Below are positions 8,693 through 14,725 of a stretch of 20,308 nt of DNA, piece by piece (position 1 is the stretch's first letter; each line of letters starts with the position of its first letter). The notes below the pieces were generated by a model. It was not told the DNA's origin. It saw only the letters and a list, made by a program, of their open reading frames with translations, and did not search any database. Origin of the DNA: an uncultured Veillonella sp. (GTDB lineage Bacteria > Bacillota > Negativicutes > Veillonellales > Veillonellaceae); the NCBI GenBank assembly GCA_900549845.1, contig URPT01000012.1, forward strand, positions 1-20,308, read 5' to 3'. The position numbers were made by a program, and so were the translations under genes.

Positions 8693-8736
8693 AAGGAGTG
8701 AGGTTTTCTTAAATAAATGCTCACTCCTTGCTTGCT
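8693..8736 (+). terminator. Perfect 10-bp inverted repeat, likely end of the rpe operon
   Basis: AAGGAGTGAG (8693-8702) pairs perfectly with CTCACTCCTT (8720-8729) across a 17-base loop. A moderately T-rich stretch (GCTTGCTTTT) follows. It is placed about 115 bases after rpe and directly before the rpsB promoter, so an intrinsic terminator is the simplest reading. The loop is long and the T run is broken, so it could instead act as an attenuator for transcripts from the upstream promoter candidate. Confidence 0.5.
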
Positions 8737-8760
8737 TTTAGAATAATTTTTTGGTAAAAT
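8732..8760 (+). promoter_or_regulatory. Extended -10 promoter for rpsB-tsf
   Basis: TAAAAT (8755-8760, five of six consensus bases) is directly preceded by TGG, giving the extended -10 form TGn. At 17 bases spacing lies TTGCTT (8732-8737), a half-match to the -35 box. The predicted start near 8767 gives a leader of about 100 bases. It is the best placed promoter for rpsB. Confidence 0.6.
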
Positions 8761-8766
8761 TACTGG

Positions 8767-8865
8767 GTGTGAAAAATATGCACGTCGGTGGACTTCGGTA
8801 CTGTGCCTAATTTTGGGTGACCCGAAGGATGAAGCGGCGGAGGTTAATTAACAGGAGGTGCCACA
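8767..8865 (+). promoter_or_regulatory. Structured rpsB 5' leader (candidate S2 autoregulatory element)
   Basis: The roughly 100-base leader is much richer in G and C than its surroundings. GCAC (8780-8783) can pair with GTGC (8803-8806). CTTCGG (8793-8798), inside that loop, is exactly complementary to CCGAAG (8822-8827), downstream of it. Both pairings together would form a pseudoknot, or they could be alternatives. GGGTGACCC (8815-8823) can form a small competing hairpin. GGCGGAGG at 8836-8843 resembles a decoy ribosome-binding site, and the true one, AGGAGGTG (8853-8860), lies 5 bases before the rpsB ATG. Leaders bound by S2 are known for rpsB in other bacteria; I did not match this to a named family. 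Confidence 0.5.
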
Positions 8866-9579
8866 ATGGCAGTAGTATCAATGAAACAATTATTAGAGGC
8901 TGGTGTACACTTTGGTCATCAGACTAGAAGATGGAACCCTAAAATGGCGAAATTCATCTTCACTGAACGCAATGGTATTTATATCATTGACTTGTCCAAA
9001 ACAGTTAAAAAAGTAGAAGAAGCTTACAATTTCTTGCGTGAAGTTGCTTCCCAAGGCGAAGTAATCTTGTTCGTAGGTACTAAAAAACAAGCTCAAGAAG
9101 CTATTAAAGAAGAAGCTATCCGTGCTAACATGTTCTTCGTTAACGAACGTTGGTTGGGCGGTATGTTGACTAACTTCAAAACAATTGAAACTCGTATTAA
9201 ACGTTTAAAACAATTGGAAGCTATGGCAGAAGATGGTACTTTCGAAGTATTGCCTAAAAAAGAAGTTATCGGTCTTCGTCATGAAATGGAAAAATTGGAA
9301 AAATATCTTGGCGGTATCAAAGATATGCCTAAAATGCCAGGTGCTCTTTTCGTAGTTGATCCTAAAAAAGAAAAAATCGCTATTGCAGAAGCTAAAAAAT
9401 TGGGTATTCCAGTTGTTGCAACAGTTGACACTAACTGCGATCCTGATGAAGTAGAATTCCCAATCCCAGCAAATGATGACGCTATCCGCGCTGTAAAATT
9501 GTTGGCTGGTAAAATGGCAGACGCTGTTCTTGAAGGTCGTCAAGGCGAATCTTTAGACGGTGCTGAAGCTGCAGAATAA
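8866..9579 (+). CDS. rpsB: 30S ribosomal protein S2
   Basis: Structural protein of the small ribosomal subunit that binds late at the head-body junction. The 237-residue protein begins with the family signature VSMKQLLEAGVHFGHQTRRWNPKM and contains the conserved NERWLGGMLTNFKTI (about 93-107) and PGALFVVDPKKEKIAIAEAKKLGIPVVA (split here by a short gap in conservation). The start ATG 8866 has a near-perfect AGGAGGTG site. Codon choice is strongly biased compared with neighbours: Leu is mostly TTG, and Phe, Ile, Asn and Asp often end in C, a pattern shared with tsf and expected of a highly expressed gene. The rpsB-tsf pairing is nearly universal in bacteria. Confidence 0.98.
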   Translation: MAVVSMKQLLEAGVHFGHQTRRWNPKMAKFIFTERNGIYIIDLSKTVKKVEEAYNFLREVASQGEVILFVGTKKQAQEAIKEEAIRANMFFVNERWLGGMLTNFKTIETRIKRLKQLEAMAEDGTFEVLPKKEVIGLRHEMEKLEKYLGGIKDMPKMPGALFVVDPKKEKIAIAEAKKLGIPVVATVDTNCDPDEVEFPIPANDDAIRAVKLLAGKMADAVLEGRQGESLDGAEAAE

Positions 9580-9640
9580 TTCTGTTAAGCTACTTAATCA
9601 TTTCTGATTAGCATTTGAAAGATAAATCTATAACATATAT

Positions 9641-9673
9641 AATTAGGGTAAGGACTATATCCTTACCTTAATT
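9641..9673 (+). promoter_or_regulatory. 14-bp hairpin in the rpsB-tsf spacer
   Basis: AATTAGGGTAAGGA (9641-9654) pairs with TCCTTACCTTAATT (9660-9673) over 14 pairs with a single G-U, around the 5-base loop CTATA. No T run follows, so it does not look like a normal terminator. It ends 5 bases before the tsf ribosome-binding site AGGAGGA (9679-9685). It could be an mRNA processing or stability element, or modulate tsf translation. The rest of the 115-base spacer is plain AT-rich sequence. Confidence 0.6.
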
Positions 9674-9694
9674 AGTACTAGGAGGAACAAAATA

Positions 9695-10375
9695 ATGGCA
9701 ATTACTGCTGCTTTGGTAAAAGAATTGCGCGACATGACTGGCGCAGGTATGATGGACGCTAAAAAAGCATTGGTTGAAACTGACGGTAATATCGAAAAAG
9801 CGGTTGACCTTCTTCGTGAAAAAGGTTTGGCTGCTGCAGCTAAAAAAGCTGGTCGTATCGCAGCTGAAGGTGTAGTACAATCTTACATCCACGCTGGTGG
9901 CCGTATCGGTGTATTGGTAGAAGTTAACTGCGAAACTGACTTCGTTGCTAAAACTGATGATTTCCAAAACTTGGCACGCGATATCGCTATGCAAATCGCA
10001 GCTGTAAACCCTACATACTTGAACCGTGAAGAAGTTCCTGCTGAAGTAATCGAACACGAAAAACAAGTATTGTTGGAACAAGCTAAAGTAGAAGCTGAAG
10101 AAGACGTTAAAGCTGGCCGTAAACCAAAACCTGAAGCTGTTTTGGAAAAAATGGTTGCTGGTCGTATTGAAAAATTCTATAAAGAAAACTGCCTATTAGA
10201 ACAAGTATTCATTAAAGATGGCGACAAAACTGTTACAGACATCATTAATGAAAATATTGCAAAAATCGGTGAAAACATCAACGTACGTCGTTTTGTTCGC
10301 TACGGTTTGGGCGAAGGCATTGAAAAACGCCAAGATGACTTCGTAGCTGAAGTAATGGCATCTGTTGGTAAATAA
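9695..10375 (+). CDS. tsf: Translation elongation factor Ts (short form)
   Basis: Nucleotide exchange factor that releases GDP from EF-Tu in the cytoplasm. The N-terminal UBA-like domain shows LVKELRDMTGAGMMDAKKAL (7-26), and the core has the TDFV motif in NCETDFVAKTDDF (78-90), which inserts at the EF-Tu nucleotide site. With 226 residues it is well below the roughly 280-290 of the E. coli form and close to the short form, as in cyanobacteria and Thermus types, which has a single core subdomain. There is no sign of truncation: the stop is clean and the C-terminal FVRYGLGEGIEKRQDDF stretch (205-221) is of the conserved type. It shares the strong codon bias of rpsB. The start ATG 9695 follows AGGAGGA by about 9 bases. 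Confidence 0.97.
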   Translation: MAITAALVKELRDMTGAGMMDAKKALVETDGNIEKAVDLLREKGLAAAAKKAGRIAAEGVVQSYIHAGGRIGVLVEVNCETDFVAKTDDFQNLARDIAMQIAAVNPTYLNREEVPAEVIEHEKQVLLEQAKVEAEEDVKAGRKPKPEAVLEKMVAGRIEKFYKENCLLEQVFIKDGDKTVTDIINENIAKIGENINVRRFVRYGLGEGIEKRQDDFVAEVMASVGK

Positions 10376-10384
10376 TTAAGAAAT

Positions 10385-10418
10385 AATAAGAGAACACCGT
10401 ACAGTGTTCTCTTATTTT
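10385..10418 (+). terminator. 13-bp terminator-like hairpin between tsf and pyrH
   Basis: AATAAGAGAACAC (10385-10397) pairs perfectly with GTGTTCTCTTATT (10404-10416) around a 6-base loop, and the right arm runs into TTTT. It has the form of an intrinsic terminator. Only 19-21 bases remain before the pyrH ATG at 10438, including the site AGAGGAG (10424-10430), and I see no convincing promoter for pyrH. Partial termination (readthrough) is the likely role, lowering pyrH and downstream expression relative to rpsB-tsf. Confidence 0.75.
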
Positions 10419-10437
10419 GCAATAGAGGAGTAAACAC

Positions 10438-11163
10438 ATGGCAAAGAGAAACTTTAGACGTATTGTTTTGAAGTTGAGTGGTGAAGCATTAGCGGGTGAA
10501 CAAGGTTTTGGTATTAACCCTGATGTTGTTGAAGAATTTGCAAAAGAAATTGCTGCTTTAGCAAAATCCACTGATTTAGAAATCGCAATTGTTGTTGGTG
10601 GCGGTAACTTGTGGAGAGGGTTAGCTGGTAGTAACCAAGGTATGGATCGTGCTACAGCTGACTATATGGGTATGCTAGCAACAGTAATGAACTCCTTAGC
10701 ATTGCAAGATGCATTAGAACAAGCAGGCGTAGACACTCGTGTTCAAACTGCTATCGAAATGCAAGAAATTGCAGAACCTTATATTCGTCGTCGTGCAATT
10801 CGTCACTTAGAGAAAAAACGTATCGTTATCTTCGGTGCAGGTCTTGGTAAACCATACTTCTCTACAGACACAACAGCTGCATTGCGCGCTGCTGAAATTG
10901 AAGCAGATGCAATTTTGATGGCGAAGAAGTTTGCTGACGGTGTATATGATTCTGATCCTAAAACGAATCCTAATGCCGTTAAATTTGATGAATTAACATA
11001 TAATGATATCATCACAAAAGAATTAAAGGTTATGGATGCAACATCCACAACTTTATGTAAAGATAATAATATCCCTATTATTGTATTTAGCATGGACATT
11101 CCTGGTAACATTACAAAAGCCGCTAAAGGTGAAGAGATTGGTACCATAGTTCGAGGAGAATAA
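10438..11163 (+). CDS. pyrH: Uridylate kinase (UMP kinase)
   Basis: Phosphorylates UMP to UDP with ATP in pyrimidine nucleotide synthesis; the bacterial enzyme is a hexamer of the amino acid kinase fold, usually activated by GTP and inhibited by UTP. The 241 residues match the family. Visible motifs are VLKLSGEAL (10-18) for phosphate binding, VVGGGNLWRG (52-61), the UMP-binding DRATADYMGMLATVMNSL region (about 69-86), GAGLGKPYFSTDTTAALRA (about 133-151) and AKKFADGVYDSDP (about 161-173). The ribosome-binding site AGAGGAG lies 7 bases before ATG 10438. The order rpsB-tsf-pyrH-frr is conserved across most bacteria. Codon use is less biased than in tsf, in line with lower expression. Confidence 0.98.
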   Translation: MAKRNFRRIVLKLSGEALAGEQGFGINPDVVEEFAKEIAALAKSTDLEIAIVVGGGNLWRGLAGSNQGMDRATADYMGMLATVMNSLALQDALEQAGVDTRVQTAIEMQEIAEPYIRRRAIRHLEKKRIVIFGAGLGKPYFSTDTTAALRAAEIEADAILMAKKFADGVYDSDPKTNPNAVKFDELTYNDIITKELKVMDATSTTLCKDNNIPIIVFSMDIPGNITKAAKGEEIGTIVRGE

Positions 11164-11168
11164 TTCAA

Positions 11169-11729
11169 ATGGAAATTAAAGAATTGTTGCAACAAGCAGA
11201 AGAACGCATGAATAAGTCTATTGAGGCTTTAAAACATGAATTTGCATCTATTCGTACAGGCCGTGCTAGTGTAGCATTGCTTGACAAAGTAATGGTTGAC
11301 TATTATGGTAGCCCATCTCCAATTAACCAAGTTGCAAATATCTCCGTGCCTGAGCCGCGTATGATTGTTATTGCACCTTGGGATAAAACTATGATTGGTG
11401 CTATTGAAAAAGCAATCTTACAATCTGATCTTGGTTTAAATCCAGGTAATGATGGTGCTCAAATCCGATTGACTATTCCTCAATTGACTGAGGAACGTCG
11501 TAAAGAAATCGTTAAAGTTGTTCATAAAAAAGCTGAAGATGCTAAAGTTGCAGTACGAAATATTCGTCGTGATGTAAATGATGCATTGAAAAAAGAAGAG
11601 AAAGCTAAAACAATTACTGAAGATGATGCTAAAGACGGTTTAGATCAAATTCAAAAACTTACAGATGCTAAAATTAAGCAGATTGATGAGTTAAAAGCAG
11701 TAAAAGAAAAGGATGTATTAGAAGTATAA
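11169..11729 (+). CDS. frr: Ribosome recycling factor
   Basis: Works with EF-G to split the post-termination ribosome into subunits. At 186 residues it has the usual length. Conserved features are the N-terminal helix with MNKSIEALKHEFASIRTGRA (14-33), the YYGSPSPINQVA hinge segment (about 45-56), SVPEPRMIVIAPWD (about 59-72) and the long C-terminal helices rich in Lys and Glu, with TEERRKEIVK (about 110-119). The start ATG 11169 follows AGGAGA (11154-11159) by 9 bases, 5 bases after pyrH. Its stop overlaps the next ORF by one base (TAATG). Confidence 0.98.
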   Translation: MEIKELLQQAEERMNKSIEALKHEFASIRTGRASVALLDKVMVDYYGSPSPINQVANISVPEPRMIVIAPWDKTMIGAIEKAILQSDLGLNPGNDGAQIRLTIPQLTEERRKEIVKVVHKKAEDAKVAVRNIRRDVNDALKKEEKAKTITEDDAKDGLDQIQKLTDAKIKQIDELKAVKEKDVLEV

Positions 11730-11980
11730 TGTTAGATTCTAATAGCCTTATTGGAATGCCATGGCAGCTTGCAAAGTCTCGTTTGCAGGCTGCCCATATT
11801 CCTTTTAAGGTAATGATTGGGGGATCCTTTAATCGCTTTTTTGATATTGCTGATAAAGGATTTTATGTAGCACGTATTACCAAGGTTGATGAGTGTTTAC
11901 ATATACTAGTGTATAGACCAATGATTGCCAGCGACTTCGGAAATTCTATCGAGGTAGACTATGCTAAAGAAATTATTTAA
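11729..11980 (+). CDS. Small protein of unknown function with a PASTA-like N-terminus
   Basis: I do not recognise this 83-residue protein as a named family. It fills the space between frr and uppS exactly, sharing one base with frr (TAATG) and 20 with uppS, which is strong support for a real coupled gene. Residues 7-29 (from LIGMPWQLAKSRLQAAHIPF) resemble the start of a PASTA repeat and line up with the third repeat of the kinase encoded at 5121-7055, which reads VIGMTLKDARDTLSNAHL: Gly-Met, Ala, Leu and Ala-His align. The rest has alternating hydrophobic residues (ARITKVDECLHILVYRP) suggesting beta strands. There is no signal peptide or membrane segment, so it should be cytosolic, which is odd for PASTA. 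The ribosome-binding site is weak (AGAAG at 11720-11724), in keeping with reinitiation after frr. Confidence 0.7.
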   Translation: MLDSNSLIGMPWQLAKSRLQAAHIPFKVMIGGSFNRFFDIADKGFYVARITKVDECLHILVYRPMIASDFGNSIEVDYAKEII

Positions 11981-12725
11981 CCGTAAACCATCTGATACGC
12001 CTGTTATTGATAGTAATGTGATACCAAAACATGTTGCTATTATTATGGATGGCAATGGTCGTTGGGCAAAACGAAGAGGCATGCCACGATCAATGGGACA
12101 CCGCGCAGGGGCCGACGTATTAAAGCAGATTGTTATTGCTGCAGATGAGATTGGAATTAGAGCTCTTACGGTATATGGCTTCTCCACAGAGAACTGGAAG
12201 CGTCCTGAACAGGAAGTTTCTTTACTTATGGCTCTCATAAAAGAATACTTAAATAATAATGTTAAGTATATGCATGAACATAATGTGCGTATTCGCTTTA
12301 TTGGATATATCGGTGCTCTTTCAGATGAGCTTCAAAAGATTATTCGCGATGCCGAATTATTAACTCAGAATAATACAGGCCTTACCTTACAGTTAGCAAT
12401 AAACTATGGGGGGCGTGATGAAATAGTAAGAACTATCCGCGATATTACAAATTCTGTTGTGGATGGAACTATTACTACAGACGAGATTACAGAAGACTAT
12501 GTTAGTTCCCAACTTTTCACTAAAGAGTTTAGCGATGTAGACTTGTTAATTCGTCCAAGTAGTGATTTTAGAATTAGTAACTTTTTATTGTGGCAGCTAG
12601 CTTACGCTGAATTCTGGTTTACTGATTTACATTGGCCAGATTTCACTAAGGAAACATTATTAGAGGCTGTTGCAGCATATCAAAAACGAGAACGCCGGTT
12701 TGGTGGCTTACGTGATGAGGAATAA
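11961..12725 (+). CDS. uppS: Isoprenyl transferase (undecaprenyl diphosphate synthase)
   Basis: Condenses isopentenyl diphosphate units onto farnesyl diphosphate to give the undecaprenyl carrier for peptidoglycan and other wall polymers; acts at the cytoplasmic face of the membrane. The 254 residues show IIMDGNGRWAKRRGMPRSMGH (27-47) with catalytic Asp30 and His47, GFSTENW (73-79), INYGGRDEI (147-155) and SNFLLWQLAYAE (206-217) with Glu217. The usual RTxGE-R-S block reads R198-PSSDF-R204-I-S206: the substrate-binding Arg and Ser are kept, but Glu is replaced by Asp202 and the Gly residues are lost. The C-terminal RERRFGG is standard. GAGGT lies 5 bases before ATG 11961. Confidence 0.95.
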   Translation: MLKKLFNRKPSDTPVIDSNVIPKHVAIIMDGNGRWAKRRGMPRSMGHRAGADVLKQIVIAADEIGIRALTVYGFSTENWKRPEQEVSLLMALIKEYLNNNVKYMHEHNVRIRFIGYIGALSDELQKIIRDAELLTQNNTGLTLQLAINYGGRDEIVRTIRDITNSVVDGTITTDEITEDYVSSQLFTKEFSDVDLLIRPSSDFRISNFLLWQLAYAEFWFTDLHWPDFTKETLLEAVAAYQKRERRFGGLRDEE

Positions 12726-12728
12726 AAA

Positions 12729-13553
12729 ATGTTAAAAACACGTGTTATAACCGCTGTTATAGGTTTTATTATTGCCTTAGGGGCCATTACATTAGGCGGA
12801 CCTGTATATGATATTCTTATTACATTATTAGCTCTATTGGGTTGGCGTGAGTTTGTTTTACTAGGTAAAGCTAAACATGTGCGTATGTCCATTTTATGGG
12901 GCTATATTAGTATTTTATTATTGATGATTGCCTTTGCATGTCATCAGTATATTCTAGCAATAGCTATATTAGTATTGAGTTTATCAGCCAATTATATGTT
13001 ATGTACATTTGGTGAAAACAAATACTCTTTAGCTAGTGTTTCATTTAGTGTATTTGGCTTATTATATGTTGGTATTGGCATGATTTCTTTGCTCATGATT
13101 CGTCATGACTCTATATACATGTCTCTATCAATGCCATTTGAATTATATAATTGGGGAACAATTACTCTTTGGTTAGTGTTGTTTACAACGTGGGCTAGTG
13201 ATACTTTTGCTTATTTTGCTGGTCGTGCCTTTGGTAAACGTAAAATTGTTCCATCCATTAGTCCCAATAAAACACTAGAAGGTTTTATTGGTGGCTTTAT
13301 CGGCTGTATTATTACAGGCGCTGTATTTTCGTATATCGTAGGCATTCCATGGTGGATGGGCATTCATGTTGGTATGATTAGCGGTATACTTGCACCATTA
13401 GGTGATTTATTTGAATCAAAGATTAAACGATTATGTAATGTGAAAGATTCTGGTACTTTACTACCAGGTCATGGTGGTGTATTGGATCGTTTTGATAGTT
13501 TATTATTTGCGGCTCCTATTACATTGATATACATATTACTCTTTTCGTACTAA
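12729..13553 (+). CDS. cdsA: Phosphatidate cytidylyltransferase
   Basis: Integral membrane enzyme that makes CDP-diacylglycerol from phosphatidic acid and CTP, the branch point of phospholipid synthesis. The 274-residue protein is largely hydrophobic with about seven or eight membrane segments. It carries SPNKTLEGFIGG (178-189) and the family signature from Ser230 to Ser257, including NVKDSG and LLPGHGGVLDRFDS, with the metal-binding acidic residues Asp226, Asp240 and Asp253. The start ATG 12729 is 3 bases after uppS, with GAGGAA before it. The uppS-cdsA-dxr-rseP order is widespread in bacteria. Confidence 0.97.
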   Translation: MLKTRVITAVIGFIIALGAITLGGPVYDILITLLALLGWREFVLLGKAKHVRMSILWGYISILLLMIAFACHQYILAIAILVLSLSANYMLCTFGENKYSLASVSFSVFGLLYVGIGMISLLMIRHDSIYMSLSMPFELYNWGTITLWLVLFTTWASDTFAYFAGRAFGKRKIVPSISPNKTLEGFIGGFIGCIITGAVFSYIVGIPWWMGIHVGMISGILAPLGDLFESKIKRLCNVKDSGTLLPGHGGVLDRFDSLLFAAPITLIYILLFSY

Positions 13554-13571
13554 TCTAATAGAGGTAAGCTT

Positions 13572-14717
13572 ATGAAATACCTAAGTATTATTGGCAGTAC
13601 TGGCTCAATCGGTACACAGACACTAGATGTAGTGTCTCAACATCCAGATCAATTCAAGGTGGTTGCCTTAGTGGCACATCATAATATTGACCTCTTAGAA
13701 CAACAAATTAAAGAATATCAGCCATTAGTAGCTGGATTAGTTGATGAAAATGCTTTTAAAGAGCTACAAGGCCGCTATATAGGTCATACAAAACTTGTAG
13801 GTGGCAAGGAAGCGCTCATTGCGGCAGCAACAATTCAAGAAGCTACTATGGTTGTAACTGCTATTGTAGGTGCTGCTGGTATTGAACCTACTGTGGAGGC
13901 CATCAAAAAAGGTAAGACCATTGGTCTTGCTAATAAAGAAACATTAGTGGCCGGTGGCCCATTGATTACATCCTTAGCGAAAGAGTATGGCGTACAAATT
14001 TTACCTATTGATAGTGAGCACAGTGCTATTTTCCAATGCTTAGAAGGACAAGATCGCGATAATGTTGATTCTTTAATCGTTACAGCTTCTGGTGGTCCTT
14101 TACGGACTTGGGATTCCAACAAGATTCAAACTGCCACAGCTGCAGATTGCTTGCGACATCCAACTTGGAATATGGGCAATAAGATTACTATCGACTCTGC
14201 ATCTCTATTTAACAAGGGCTTAGAGGTAATCGAAGCTCATTGGCTATTTGGTTTTGATTTTGATCATATTGATGTTGTGGTACATCCTCAAAGTATCGTT
14301 CATTCTATGATACGTATGAAAGATGGGGCTATATTAGCTCAAATGGGGAATCCAGACATGCGCGAGCCTATTCAATATGCTTTAACATATCCAAAACGTG
14401 AAGTTTTAAGTATGAATCATCTTGATTTTACTAAAGCCTTACAATTGGAGTTTTTGCCGCCACGATATGATGATTTTCCTGCTCTTCGTCTTGCTTATGA
14501 AGTAGGACGAGCAAGTGGCTTTAAACCAGCCGTATTTAATGCTGCAAATGAAACAGCAGTTTATGCATTTTTAGATGATAAAATCGCCTTTGGTGATATT
14601 TACAAAGTCGTTACATCAGTTCTAGAATCTATGGGATCTGAAGATGACTTTACGTTAGACAATTTATTAGCTATCGATAGATGGGCTCGTGAAAAGGCTA
14701 CATCATTGATGGTATAG
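13572..14717 (+). CDS. dxr: 1-deoxy-D-xylulose 5-phosphate reductoisomerase
   Basis: Second step of the MEP isoprenoid pathway: rearranges and reduces DXP to MEP with NADPH. The 381 residues match the family. The N-terminal Rossmann loop is GSTGSIGTQTLDV (8-20). ANKETLVAGG (120-129), PIDSEHSAIFQCL (145-157), TASGGPLRTW (171-180) and HPTWNMGNKITIDSASLFNKGLE (196-218, here split by variable spacing) follow. Asp147, Glu149 and Glu218 are the metal ligands. GAGGT at 13561-13565 lies 6 bases before ATG 13572. Together with ispG two genes downstream, this feeds the precursor supply for UppS in the same operon. Confidence 0.98.
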   Translation: MKYLSIIGSTGSIGTQTLDVVSQHPDQFKVVALVAHHNIDLLEQQIKEYQPLVAGLVDENAFKELQGRYIGHTKLVGGKEALIAAATIQEATMVVTAIVGAAGIEPTVEAIKKGKTIGLANKETLVAGGPLITSLAKEYGVQILPIDSEHSAIFQCLEGQDRDNVDSLIVTASGGPLRTWDSNKIQTATAADCLRHPTWNMGNKITIDSASLFNKGLEVIEAHWLFGFDFDHIDVVVHPQSIVHSMIRMKDGAILAQMGNPDMREPIQYALTYPKREVLSMNHLDFTKALQLEFLPPRYDDFPALRLAYEVGRASGFKPAVFNAANETAVYAFLDDKIAFGDIYKVVTSVLESMGSEDDFTLDNLLAIDRWAREKATSLMV

Positions 14718-14725
14718 GAGTATAT

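Noticed and set aside
8717..8746. Nine-codon mini-ORF (ATG to TAA) over the right arm of the inverted repeat before rpsB, as a leader peptide
   Set aside because: The nearest Shine-Dalgarno-like bases are 13 or more bases away, the codons show no run linked to the downstream genes, and the ORF overlaps the promoter candidate.
9205..10081. Long minus-strand open frames opposite rpsB and tsf
   Set aside because: They are Phe- and Ser-rich shadows of the biased AAA, GAA and TTG codons on the + strand, without ribosome-binding sites or recognisable motifs.
10365..10393. Promoter for pyrH at the end of tsf (TTGGTA with nearby AATAAT)
   Set aside because: The spacing is wrong (about 12 bases, or no -10 match at 17), and the boxes overlap the terminator stem.
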